A stretch of DNA of 64,000 nucleotides from Atrina japonica (taxonomy: Eukaryota > Mollusca > Bivalvia > Pterioida > Pinnidae). The position numbers and the translations under genes are program-made. Positions 1 through 11,282 of the stretch are shown one piece after another; the first letter of the stretch is position 1, and every line of letters begins with the position of its first letter. The notes below the pieces were generated by a model, which was not told the origin of the DNA, did not search any database, and saw only the letters and a program-made list of their open reading frames with translations. Where the stretch lies: NCBI GenBank assembly GCA_030159075.1, contig BROG01000006.1, forward strand, positions 1,072,001-1,136,000, in the 5' to 3' direction.

Positions 1-149
1 TCAACATATTTTTAAAAACGAAACATGGCCTAATATGACAAGACCTCAGAAATGATCGTGTTTCGTGCCGATTGCCGCTATTTACAGAGTTATTGCCCTT
101 TGTTGCGACTGGATTCGTATCACTTGTGATCACAATTGTTTTTTTCCAG

Positions 150-261
150 GTTCCTCAGTGACTGCCAATGCTGTACATCCAGGACTAATAAATACAGAAA
201 TTTTTAATACATATGAATCCTCCTACTTTATCATAGGCAAGCTTATAAAATTATATTGTAG
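150..261 (+). CDS. Retinol dehydrogenase-like SDR, penultimate coding exon
   Basis: This exon encodes part of the C-terminal half of a short-chain dehydrogenase/reductase of the RDH11/12/13/14 group, NADP-dependent membrane-associated enzymes that interconvert retinal and retinol. The visible peptide includes VTANAVHPGLINTEIF, the family's stretch after the catalytic YxxxK region, where HPG-x-V/I-x-T/S-E helps hold the cofactor. The start follows a pyrimidine-rich acceptor (tttttttccag) and the end is set by the donor GTAAGT at 262. Two bases are left over, and they join in frame with the exon at 660 to make one Arg codon. Rossmann-fold and catalytic exons must lie to the left of the window. 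The orthologue within the RDH group cannot be decided from this fragment, and its enzyme activity is inferred from family membership only. Confidence 0.85.
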
Positions 262-659
262 GTAAGTATTGTATTCCTCTATTTGGATATTTCTTGTTAT
301 TATCAATATAGATCAATTTATCAAAACGACCCAGTGGTTATAAATATTATAAACATAATACCCACGCGTTTGTATCCAAATATGTTTTGACATTAATTAG
401 AAACCTCTACAACATTCCTATAACTCTGTCATATAAATGGACAGTTTTTATACTTTCAGACATTTTAAAACCCTATCCCTACAACATTAAGACTCGTTTA
501 TCATATTGGACAATTATTTTTAGTGCTTTCTTTGAATTAGGGTAGCCCATTTCAATCCTGACTTTTGATTTCAATAAGAAAGGTGTTAACACAATTATTC
601 GTATGCTGCATAATAGCATTATTTCGGCAATGCACTTCTATGCAATCTCTGTTTTTCAG
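262..659 (+). other. Intron of the RDH-like gene
   Basis: The intron is bounded by GTAAGT and TTTTTCAG. It is AT-rich and no other feature was seen. Bases 1-149 are likewise read as the end of the preceding intron, because the acceptor is at 148-149. Confidence 0.8.
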
Positions 660-849
660 AAAGTTTGGGCTGGACGCTAAAGCTGGAGCGCAGACGACAA
701 TATATGCTGCTGTAGATAGTTCAATACAAGAAAAGAGCGGGAAATATTTCAGCCGCTCGGAGGAAGCAACATTTAACCCATTAGCTAAAAACGAAGACAA
801 ATGTCGAGAACTATGGGAGTGCAGTATGACAATGTGTGGACTTGGTTGA
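660..849 (+). CDS. Retinol dehydrogenase-like SDR, terminal coding exon with stop
   Basis: This is the last coding exon of the same gene. The acceptor is gtttttcag ending at 659, and the frame continues from the exon at 150-261. The peptide carries the C-terminal signature of RDH11-14 proteins: GAQTTIYAAV, then SGKYFS, then a final helix with LWE. Vertebrate homologues have GAQTS-hydrophobic and SGKYFSDC at the same place. The frame ends at TGA 847-849, about where family members end. The gene is convergent with the AMPK gamma gene, whose predicted stop is about 8.9 kb away. An upstream ATG-open frame (565-659) lies in the intron and is not part of the protein. Confidence 0.88.
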
Positions 850-1003
850 TTTTATGATGAATTTTGATATACAGATGGCTATAAGATTACCAAGTTCTTT
901 CTCCATTTTAGCGATATGTTGGAACATTTTCAAAGGAATTTTATTGTCCTCAGCCAATAATAGAAAAAGCAGAGTTGAGTTGCATTACCACTCAGTCATG
1001 TAC

Positions 1004-1009
1004 AATAAA
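1004..1009 (+). promoter_or_regulatory. Candidate poly(A) signal of the RDH-like gene
   Basis: AATAAA lies 155 bases after the stop codon of the RDH-like gene and just before a transposon relic that begins at 1015. The spacing is reasonable for a 3' UTR end, but no transcript evidence is available and the genome is AT-rich, so chance occurrence is possible. Confidence 0.4.
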
Positions 1010-1014
1010 TAATA

Positions 1015-1610
1015 CAGGGTGTTTCATAAAACATGTCCCAACTTTACTGTTCAATAGAATATGTTACAAGCTACATATCTAACTTAGGAATACATCATAT
1101 TAAAAAGTGTTTCATAATAAGTTTGTTGGTATATAACTTTTAATGCATACACATTAAATATTATTCAAGTGAGCCACATTCTTGACTATTATCATTTTGG
1201 AAATATTTCCGTTAAATGCCAATTTTCATTACATATTCCAAATGTCCACCGTTTTCTCTACCACTAGCTGTAACCTTTCCAGGAAGTTTCGGGTCATATT
1301 TTCACTTGTAAGGAGTCCTTCCAGTTTTATCCTGAATACCTGTTTTAAGTCATCAAGATCATTTGGGCATGTTTGGTATACACAAAATAAAATTTAACAA
1401 CATCGAAGTTCTTGTCATCTATTTTGGTAGAAAAGCCAAATAATGCTAATTTATAATGGTGTCATCGATTTCGCCATAAAATAATGACCTCATAGGTATT
1501 GGGTTTAATTAATCATAATTTTTCGTTTAAATTATCTTTCAAATGAACATTCAGTATTGCGCCAAGTTATGGACATCTGAAGAGAGAGCATGTTTTTGAA
1601 ACACTATATT
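1015..1610 (-). mobile_element. Decayed mariner/Tc1-type DNA transposon
   Basis: The left end CAGGGTGTTTCATAAAACAT (after TA) matches, with mismatches, the reverse complement of the right end (AGTGTTTCAAAAACATGCTC), so the element has terminal inverted repeats of about 20 bp. On the - strand, about 1395 to 1229 stays open for more than 50 codons. It reads CPNDLDDLKQ and then a helix-rich segment ending ...LQLVVEKTVDIWNM, which resembles the C-terminal end of mariner-like transposases (a C-P-x-D-L-x-x-L-K pattern). The catalytic region is absent or unrecognisable. Family assignment is by resemblance only. Confidence 0.5.
1229..1395 (-). pseudogene. Transposase C-terminal fragment
   Basis: Open - strand segment inside the inverted-repeat element, with residues CPNDLDDLKQ near its start and a TAA at 1231-1229. 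It is consistent with the last part of a mariner-like transposase without the DDE/D core, so it is inactive. It has no usable start codon. Confidence 0.45.
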
Positions 1611-2408
1611 TGTAGTTTGTATTGTTAGTTTTCTTAAAAATACACAACATTAATTAACTCAATATATGTGCTAAGTGTAGTAAGTATTTTAATAGTTTAA
1701 AATGTATTTGTTTTACAAGTATTTAAACTTAAAGTATAACATATTTTAAAGTTGTATATGGGGTTATATTATTCCATATGATATATGTATGACAAAATAA
1801 GATATAATAAACCCTTGTTATACAAATGTCTAATGTGTAATTAGTTTTAAGTAATCCTTGACAAACAATGTAGGCCTATTATTTTGAAGACCAAAAACAC
1901 CTTGGCAATTTTCCTTCTATATCTTACTAAAAAGACCGGATAACTGGAGATCGTATTAGTCGAAAACACCGCTGATGTCGATGTTAAAATATGGTCCCGA
2001 TGCTTAATTTCTGTGTGAAAGTGACCAATTATCTCGAGGTTATTTTTTTTCTACATCTTCATTAAATTATAATGTGATGATATGACTTGTGCTATATATA
2101 TGTAAAGTTATTTTTCAATCCGTTTATTTAAAAACAATTGGTTTATTGTCTATTTGTGCCATGAAGGATACATGTATTTTGTAAAATCAATGAGATTATG
2201 TACATGACTTTGCTTATTAAGAAGAGTAAAAATAACAAAACATCTTTCCAAAACTTTTTTTTTTATTTTTATTTTTGTCATGGTAAGTAGAAAATCATTT
2301 CCATATACAGTAAATTGCTTTATAGTTTTATTTGTATCATTAAGTCTCCTAATATCTTAATCCATGTAAATTTGATAGCAGTTCAAATTTTGATTTTCTC
2401 TATAGATA

Positions 2409-2600
2409 TGCGACGGGTGTGGCATGCCAGCAGAGGACGCTGACTCCTTCCGGACACCTGGTCCTATCCCGATGGAATTCGCAATTGTTCTTCACATTGA
2501 GAGCATTTTTATATCTAATTTGTCGTATTCTAATGGACTTGAGTTTCGATCATCCATTGGTACTTCTTCATTTTTACCTCATTGAATACTATCATGCCAG
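2409..2600 (+). repeat. Dispersed repeat, copy 1
   Basis: The segment beginning near ggacgctgactccttccgga and ending near ccattggtacttcttcattt is matched by a diverged second copy at 6588-6740 (shared blocks: ggacgctga, tttccggaca, tcgcaattgtt, atccattggtacttcttca). It could be a transposon tail or an old exon-derived repeat; its class is unknown. Confidence 0.6.
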
Positions 2601-3809
2601 ACCTAAGAACTGTTATCCCGAGGTTTCTAATTGAATTCACTAACTAAGTATTTTATACTACAACAGCCTTATTTCCCCATATATCTCCAGAGTCATATGT
2701 ATATAACAGTTCCTTTATTGATCTTGCCCAAGTATGTCTACCATTTCTACTTAACTCGTATAACATACTATAGCATGATTTTTGGAAGGTTGTTACCTGG
2801 CTTAAGTAGAAACTTAAACCAAAATTCAATACATTTGACATGATACTCTCTGTATAAATCAAGCTCTCTACATTCACCTAGCACTGCTTTATTACAGGCA
2901 TAACCAGACAACATGAGCAGAATTTGTTTTGTAGAGCTTTTATATTTTCATGATATTCAAAACCCAAATTTCTGCTCCATAGGTTACGATTGGTAAAAGC
3001 ATAGTGTCAAGCAGCTTTAAAGAAGCAAAGAAAGACAAATGACCCTCATTTTTACAGAATATAAAACATACAACTAACGTCCTGTAATACCAAATTGGTT
3101 ACTATATATATAAGTGACACCACTTCTATCTGCTTACCCCCAAAAGACCATTTCTCATAATGTTACATTTTTTTAATTGCCTGTCAATAAATATGCCTTG
3201 GCGTGCAATTTCCTCATACAAATACACCAAATCTGTTAGATAGAAACAAAAAAAGAAATGGGCAGATCATACAACCCTGACAAATACCAATATTATATTA
3301 GAATGTATCAGTATGCAAACTGACTTTGGTATTCTATGCATGATGGCATCTTTGAATACATTGACTTCAAAATCCTAAATATATTGCCGTGAATACCTCC
3401 TTCTTATTCAAGGGGTAGACTACAGCTATAACCAAGAAATCTAGAAAAAAAGCCTTTATGAATTTTTTTTTTGAAAAGTCTAGATGAAATCAAACGAACG
3501 TGATGATACATGTATAAGGAATTCAATTGTTATTCTATCATACACCGTTGCCTTACCATTGTACACCTGTCTGATACAACTTAGCACTTCTTCTGAAGTA
3601 ATAAAATTGGTTCAAAATTTCAGGTTCCACTTCAACACATTATTCAGTGTCCATCATAGTTATGTGATTCTTCTATTACAGCATCATGGAATTCTGTATT
3701 ATGTGTCGGAGCATTAGGTACTGTTTATAAACAATTCACTGAAGTATGTAAACCACTGATCGACTGTTATCAATGTTTTGTCACCTGATGTCAGTTTTGT
3801 ATATCGTTT

Positions 3810-4205
3810 TACTTTAGACAAAAAAAACTATTAGCATTTTCACAGCTAACCATCACCTCATCTCCATTTCTCTTTTGAAGTTCTTCCTTTTATCATATAA
3901 CACGTCATGCGAAACTGTGTTTTCATTAAAACAGTAAAACACTCAATATTCACAAATTTTCTGCCCCTTGGCTCTTTATCAAGTGAAAGACGACAATATG
4001 TATATTAATTACATAGTATTATGTCTGCACAATACACACCTTCATAGCAAATGTTTCTAGATGTTTATCAATTACGTCACGAGCAATCTGATATCAGTTT
4101 GTATCAGTTACTTTAGACAAAAAAAAAGAAAAAAAAACTATTAGCATTTTCACAGCTTAACATCACCTCATCACTATTTCTCTTTTGATGTTCTTCCTTT
4201 TTCAT
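3810..4205 (+). repeat. Pair of direct repeats (~85 bp, 300 bp apart)
   Basis: The segment actattagcattttcacagc followed by catcacctcatc and ttcttccttt occurs at about 3827-3893 and again at about 4137-4203, each preceded by ctttagacaaaaaaa. The two copies differ by a few substitutions and by A-tract length, so this is a local duplication. Confidence 0.7.
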
Positions 4206-4863
4206 AGGAAGAGTAATTGCTCGTGAAGTAATTGATAAATATTTGTGAATATTGTGTGTTTTACTGGTTTTTTTTTCCGTGTAACTATACTTCCCTTTGG
4301 AGGACATTGAATTTTATCGGATATATTTTATCACTTTCAATAAAACTTTCCCTATTTACAGTGCTAGGATACACACGCATCCTGTTCAACTTCTGGTTTT
4401 TGGACTGTTGACATTCTGCATCTTACCAATATTGTTGTGAGCTTTCTTTGAGATAGACTCTTATCACAAACTACCATAAATATAGTCTCAGAACTACTCT
4501 CCGCCATTACTCTCCACTAGATTATTATTCAACTATTAAATCTTAATAAATGATTCACTTGCAAATATACAAACATTTCCTCATTTCATATCAAGCACAT
4601 TTCACCCCTGATCAGAGAAGAACTGGAATTTGATATAACACTGTCATGTCAGTATTTCTTTTTTTTCACATTCAACTGAGTAACCTGTTCAAACTCACTG
4701 ACTGACTAACTAAAGCCTCATTTGGTTTTGTCAGTTATATGACGCTATCAGAACTTTCAGCGACTCAGATCACTGTGATACAACAATCCTCTCACCGAGA
4801 AATCCTAGTTACACTTGGAGTGAAAAAAAAACAGAATTAAGACATCATCCCTTCATTAAAAGA

Positions 4864-5130
4864 GCCGGCCTGGCTCAGTCGGTGGCGCGTTCGACTCATG
4901 ATCGTGAGGTTGTGAGTTCGAGTCCAGCCGGCGGCAGGTTGGTTTCCTGTCCTTCGGATGATTAAAAACCGAGGTTCCGTGTCACAGTAGGTGACGGCAC
5001 GTTTACTAACCCTCACTGCTCAATGGCCGTAAGTGCTGATCATAGGCCAAAATTTGAAGACCTTTTCACGTCTCCATATAAGCGAAAGATTCTTGAGTTG
5101 GACGTTAAACGACAATAAGCACAAACAAAC
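4864..5130 (+). mobile_element. tRNA-derived SINE (V-SINE/RUDI-like)
   Basis: The head is tRNA-like. An A box (TGGCTCAGTCGG) is at 4871-4882 and a B box (GAGTTCGAGTCC) at 4914-4925, with gccggcc at the start pairing with the ggccggc-type end of the acceptor stem. The body then runs to a 3' end with gacgttaaacgacaataag and a short ACAAAC repeat, as in molluscan V-SINEs such as RUDI. The length (267 bp) suits a full-length SINE. It would be transcribed by RNA polymerase III and mobilised by a LINE. The family name is inferred from general resemblance. Confidence 0.75.
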
Positions 5131-6009
5131 TTACTTCATTACAACATAGTTTTTGTTTTTTTGCACAATGTTATAGTTACCACACTGTGAATGTAACAGG
5201 GTTGATTTAGTCACGATCAAATTGGTTTCATATACAACACAATATCAGAGGTGCCTCGTTATGACTATTCAAGTGTAGTTTTATTCCAAGTTTAAGTTTT
5301 GTTTTAGAAATTCTGATTGATATTTTTTAGAAAGGGTATAGTTTAATGCCACCCATGACGGTCATATTGGATTTACACTAATTAGACCCTCTCCACGTGT
5401 CCAAGTTTGGCGAATGTTGGCTTCAATGTTTAGTGGAATCTTTTTAACATTATACGAGTGTTTTGCATTCGTTCTGTGTTTAACCTTATTTAAGTGGGTG
5501 CAACAGCGTTAAAAATTAGCCATTTTGGTGGTCATATTAGATAAATGCAAATTAACACTTTTGTCGGTTTTGGAGTGTGGCAGAATTTGGAAATAGTATA
5601 CAGTATGGTCCTCTTGACAACATGGCATAAAGATACCTTTTATTGTAATTTTCTCGAGGTTCACCACATCTTTGGGGTAAATGTACTGAACTAAAGGGGG
5701 TGAAAAAAAAGTACAGCGCTCAAGACGTTTTGTGAGGGCTTTCCTATATAGTAAATTGCCAAACTAAATCTTTTAAAGTTATTTATTTTTATATTGTACA
5801 AAATCGATTTACATTTCAAATATGTTCGCTCCATATCAAGTGTTGATGGGTGTGATTAACCCATTTTTCGACCAATCAAAATCCACAAGGTCTGCGAGTC
5901 GTTCAGACACTAAGAATTGTTTTATACTTTCTTTTAAAACTAAATGTTGATAGAACACTGATATCTTGAAAATAAAAAAATGACTTTATAAAATACTACG
6001 TCGTTTGTC

Positions 6010-6085
6010 TTAATTGATATCTAAAGGTTTCATGAGAGACTTTGTGGTTCAAAGCGCGATGCTCTAACCACTCGGACACCACAAG
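6010..6085 (-). mobile_element. SINE head fragment
   Basis: On the - strand the segment reads as a tRNA-like 5' part: GTGTCCGAGTGGTTAGAGC (an A-box-like stretch) followed by catcgcgctttgaaccacaa. The same wording occurs in the fuller SINE copy at 39205-39455. Only the head is preserved. Confidence 0.5.
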
Positions 6086-6587
6086 ATTGAAAATCGTCAT
6101 GTATTGATATCGTATTTATAATAAAAGGAAACTGAATTAGCACGAAAACATTTCTCTGTGTAATATTTAAAATCCTTTACAGATGTAGCATGTTAATATT
6201 TTTTCCCCAATGAAAGTAATGCCATCTGAATCATCTATCAATCTAATATCAGCGAATTTAGGCTTTTTACATCGCTGGTAATATACAAATTTGTATCACT
6301 AAAGAAAAAACAATAAATTTTATTTTCATCATTTAACAAGTTTCTGGATCTCCTTGTCCAGACCCATTTCGCGAGGCGAAGGTGGATCCAGAAACTTTTG
6401 ATATATCTCAATACCATATACTAACTGACAAATGTATAATACGAGATATATCACATTTTGTTCAACAGCAAATATAAAATATTTGTCTCCAAAAATGACA
6501 TCAATAATCTCTTTTTTAAAAAGTTTCTGTTTGAACATTGGTTTCATGTGAACCATTCATTTATTCTTTGAAGTAGTTTAGCATACA

Positions 6588-6740
6588 AACAGGGGACGCT
6601 GAATCTTTCCGGACAGCTGGTAACATCCTGTTTAGGTTTCGCAATTGTTTTACATGTTGAGATTGTTATGATATCCAATTCGAATATGGAGTATCGAATA
6701 TCCATTGGTACTTCTTCATTTTTACTTTGAAGGGTTCTCC
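6588..6740 (+). repeat. Dispersed repeat, copy 2
   Basis: Diverged partner of the segment at 2409-2600, in the same order and orientation, ending in the same ccattggtacttcttcattt block. This copy has small deletions and substitutions throughout. Confidence 0.6.
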
Positions 6741-8164
6741 GTCACTAATAAATACAAATAACAAAGTAATCAGCTTGGAATTTTCTTTAATAAACATAAT
6801 CAATTATAGTTTGTGTTCTAGCAACTGTAACTTCCGAGTAGTTTATATAGGCTGTTTGTGACAGCTAATTTGCATATTTACAATTTACATAAAAATTTAC
6901 AACTAGCAACATAACTGTCCATTATCTGATAATAATTAGTTATTATGAGAGAATAATTGCAATTGTGTGAATTACCAACAGTGTATTCACAACCAATAAA
7001 TCTTCTTTAAGTAAAATATTAAAATAATTTGTTACTGTCCATTTCAATTGAATAAAACCAACTTTGAATTTTAAACAACAGTAAGATACTTTTCATAAAA
7101 AGAAAACTACAGCAAAACAAAAGTATCAGTCTTTACATCTCCATGAATTTGTCTTTCTTAATTTTTACGAGTCTTAGATAAGATTGATTTACCGAACTAA
7201 ATCAAATTTAACAATCCACTCAGTAAACAAGATGAAACATATGGCAACAAATTATCAAAAAAATGGCTCAGGATTAAAATTTTTTTAATGTGCTGTGAAT
7301 GAGTGAGGGTCTTTTTGACCTAAAACTTGTTCAACCTAGTATTATTTTCTGCATGTTTCTCTTGTGGCCTACATTTATAATTCCTTTTTCATGTGAAAGT
7401 AGTCAATATTTGGATATACATAATTGGCCTAGCATCTGTTTTTCTTTGCCATTTTCTAATTCAAATTTGAAAACAATATCTTAGGTACCAAACAACTAAT
7501 CAGTAAGTCGAATATTCTCAGGCTGAACAGGGATTAGGTCAAAAGTAACCACTCCATTTACAGATTATCAATTAAGAGTTTTGAGTAGAATGTGTGGTGT
7601 TTTAGTCTTTGTCCCAGTTCTTCAAAATTTCTTTTATATGAAGATTGCAATGCAGTCATATGTAGACTAAGAGAATTCATTTTGTTTGTAAAACAAATGA
7701 TTTCCAGAAGATTCCTAATTAAATAAAGTTTTCATCTCTTTCTCCGGAAATAAATCACTTTGTATTCCATTATGAGAAATCATTTCAGAAGACAAGTTTT
7801 TTAACAAACACCTTTTATGTTAATACAACATATGCCAACATTTTATACTTAAAAAGTTTTTTTAATTTTGCAATCCTGTCACTAAGCAAAATTCAGAAAA
7901 AAAATTAACACCTGAATTTGGACACTCATCACTCATAATAAAACAATCTCAGATACCAAAGTATCTAAACAGAAACAAAAAAAAACAACATTGCAACTCA
8001 TATCTTTGTTGTAACATATTTAATCCTAAAATAGAAATCATTAAATGTCATCTCCTTATTAGACTTTACATACATATGTATAACAAAACTCTTATGATCT
8101 ACTTACTGATCCCCTATTTCTCTGCGAGGAAATTAACTATATACCAGTTCCCAGACTTGTCTAT

Positions 8165-8415
8165 ACATCTCTCAGTCTTGACCAGTATAAGTGAAGACTA
8201 AACATCAATTCATCTAAGCTAGCCACAGTAAAGACCAAACATCCTTAATCTTTGCCTGTTTCAGTAAAGGCAATACATTCTTCTGTCTAGACTAACCACA
8301 GTAAAGACCAGACATTCTTCAATCTTGGCCAGCATCAAACGCCCTGCCAGTTTATACCATTCTCTTGACCAGTATCAAAGCGCCCTGTAAGTTTATACCA
8401 TTGTCTTGGCCAGCT
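8165..8415. repeat. Degenerate tandem repeat
   Basis: Phrases such as cagtaaagaccaaacatcc, cagtaaagaccagacattc and gccctg.agtttataccatt recur two or three times with poor conservation. It is probably an old minisatellite. Confidence 0.4.
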
Positions 8416-9734
8416 GTAGTGACCGAGCTAATCTCAAGGGGGATAACTCTTAATATCTTCTCTACATAAACTTTATTACAAAATAATTAGTTTCAAGTTA
8501 AATTTCGTTTTTTTATGATTGATGTTTAATAAAGAATTTCAGTGTAGTTTAACATTTTATCAGTTCTTTAATTCTCCCTTATCACTGTCCTATTTATTTG
8601 TGATTTTGATCACTCTCATATACAAAGCAACTTGAAAAGGACATGTGTCTTTTAAGTGGATAATTTGTCTCCAACTCAAATGCCGACTTGCCACGACTAC
8701 TAAAGTCGGTGTAACATAGTGCCATAGAAAAATAGTTAATTTCTCAAAAATCAAATACTACTATTTTGCTGATTAGAATATATAAACATAAATTGTATGG
8801 GGAATTTGCAATGACAAGTTTTCCCACTGATAATGTACATGATTTGTTTGTGAAATTTACATGTTCGAATCTATTAAGATGACATCAAATTTTGCACATC
8901 AACTGATTATAAGATATTTAGAAAGACGACTCATCAAAAAAAGACAATTGCATACAATCATGTTGAACACTGCGAGATAATGAAAATAATTCAAACAAGA
9001 GATTGTAAAAATGAAAAGAGGTTTTTATAATCCCAGAATTACATTCACGTAGCAACCACAACAAAACACAATTCATTGGGGAAATTATATATAGATGTGC
9101 ACTGATTTTTCAAATTTTAGTAAATGAAATAAAAATTTAGTAGCAGATAACGTTGCATTTATCCTGAAAATGTGTTCATCAAAAACAGAAAGAAATGGTA
9201 CAAATCATTGAAATGATTCCTTTGGCTCGATCACCACGATTTTAATTAGATTTTGTGATCCCACACCCAAAAAATGCACTTCTATTCTTAGTCAATACTG
9301 TGTTGTACAGTTTCACTACAGATGATATAAACAGAAATTTATGATTGGCCAAATGTACTTACAAAGTTTGTAAATAATCTAAATGATTTGAATAACAAGT
9401 TGCTTTTAGTGAATTCTAACAATAATACAAAAAAAAAAAACAAAAACAAAACAAACAAAAACTCTTGCCTACAGCAATATTTGTTTGTTTTTTATATTTA
9501 TATTTAACTTGATGTATGGGATTGTTATATATAGTTTTACTTGCTTTAAATATAATGATTCAGAATAAAGTGGTCTGGAAAAAAACATACAATTTTTTTT
9601 TTAACTTTTACTTCTTGATAAAGTATTTAAATTATGAAAAATATATCGTATAAGATCATCTTACTGCAGAAAGAAAATAAAAAAAAGAACAAATGTCTTA
9701 ACCTCAATTAAAATAAATAAAAATTTTCATATCT

Positions 9735-9820
9735 TTACTGCTGTTCGTTTTTTAAAATTTTCTGCAAGAATTTAGATGACCGTGATTTTTCATTAGATGC
9801 TCCTGATTGGTTACGATCCA
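9735..9820 (-). CDS. PRKAG2: AMPK gamma, predicted terminal exon (C-terminal tail)
   Basis: This exon is predicted by phase. The CBS4 exon ends with one base after a Met codon, and an acceptor (gtgaagcag) at 9821-9822 opens a frame that completes a Val codon and runs 27 residues to TAA at 9737-9735. The peptide is hydrophilic (DRNQSGASNEKSRSSKFLQK, then a short basic end), as expected for the variable tail after CBS4. The polypyrimidine tract is weak, so this is the least certain of the twelve exons. A tail encoded by another exon in the 2.5-kb intron is the alternative. Confidence 0.5.
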
Positions 9821-10217
9821 CTGCTTCACCAGCGGTTGTTGTGAAGATCAACAAATTTCACTATTTATATAGCGAAACTTCAACTGTGTGGCAGAATGAC
9901 CGAATTTCCCTGTAAGGATTTGTCATAGTTTGTGAAGACATGATCCCTATTTCAGCAGTTTGATATAAATGTCTGTTCACCACCAAAAAGATAGGGAAAA
10001 TCAGGACTTTCGAATTACTTCTGCTCCTGAAAACAGAAATATATTCCATTCAAATCTATCTTTTATTTGATCAAATAGAAAAATATAATGTGAATAAAAA
10101 AAGATGTAAAGTATTATCTTGTCAATCAAATCTAGAAGCTTTACAAATAACAAAATAGTAAAATGAGGAAATGATTGCCCGGACAATTTAAAAGTTAATG
10201 AACAGACAGAAAAACAC

Positions 10218-11282
10218 ACTCCCTGAGAATCGAGTTTGGGCTGATAATTGTATATATAGTCCTTGTATGGGCTAGTAATTGTATCTATAGTCCTGACAGG
10301 GGCTAATAATTGTATATATAGTCCCAGGATGAGCTAATAATTGTATATATATAGTCCTGAGTGGGGCTAATAATTGTATATATAGTCCTTGTATGGGCTA
10401 GCAATTGTATATATAGTCCTGACAGGGGCTAATAATTATATATAGTCCCAGGCTAAGCTAATAATTGTATATATATAGTCCCAGGATGAGCTAATAATTG
10501 TATATATAGTCCCGAGTGGGGCTAATAATTGTACAAATGTAGTCCTGAGAGGCGCTAATAATTGTATATATGGTCCTGAGAGGCGCTAATAATTGTATAT
10601 ATAGTCCTGAGAGGCGCTAATAATTGTATATATGGTCCTGAGAGGCGCTAATAATTGTATATATGATCCTGAGAGGCGCTAATAATTGTATATATAGTCC
10701 TGAGAGGCGCTAATAATTGTATATATGGTCCTGAGTGCTACAAATAATTGTATATATAGACCTGAGAGGGGCTAAAATTGTATATATAGTCCTGAAAGGC
10801 ACTAATAATTGTATATATAGTCCTGAAAGGTGCTAATAATTGTATATTTAGTCCTGAGAGGGGCTAATAATTGTATATATAGTCCTGAGAGGGGCTAATA
10901 ATTGTATATATAGCCCTTAGAGGGGCTAATAATTGTACAAATATAGTCCTGAGAGGAACTTATACTTGTATATATACTCCTGGCAGGAGCTAATAATTGT
11001 ATATATAGTCCTGAGTGTAGCAAATAATTGTATATATAGACCTGAGAGGGGCTAAAATTGTATATATAGTCCTGAAAGGCACTAATAATTGTAAAAATAT
11101 AGTCCTGAGAGGCACTTATACTTGTATATATAGTCCTGAGAGCCACTTATACTTGTATATATAGTTCCGGCAGGAGCTAATAATTGTATATATAGTTCTG
11201 AGTGTGGCAAATAATTGTATATATAGACCTGAGAGGGGCTAAAAATTGTATATATAGTCCTGAAAGGGCTAATAATTGTATA
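10218..11282. repeat. 31-bp minisatellite (left part)
   Basis: More than thirty imperfect copies of a unit of about 31 bp, with core gctaataattgtatatatag followed by tcctgagagg. Variants include cttgtatggg, ccaggatgag and gagtgtagca in the spacer. The array continues at 12209 beyond the inserted element. Confidence 0.95.

Larger units (their letters stand above)
1611..4863. other. Intergenic, mostly AT-rich
   Basis: No gene was recognised. It contains one copy of a dispersed repeat (2409-2600) and a local direct duplication (3810-3893 with 4107-4200). Short open frames here show no domain, no codon bias and no plausible splice context. Confidence 0.6.
5131..9734. other. Intergenic between RDH-like and AMPK gamma genes
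   Basis: AT-rich sequence without a recognisable exon. It contains a SINE-head fragment (6010-6085), the second copy of a dispersed repeat (6588-6740) and a degenerate tandem region (8165-8415). The 3' UTR of the AMPK gamma gene must occupy the right-hand end, but no clear poly(A) signal was identified for it. Confidence 0.6.

Noticed and set aside
4864..4935. Possible functional tRNA gene
   Set aside because: The A and B boxes are good, but a SINE body and an ACAAAC-type tail follow directly, and no convincing full cloverleaf with a defined anticodon was found. It is the SINE head.
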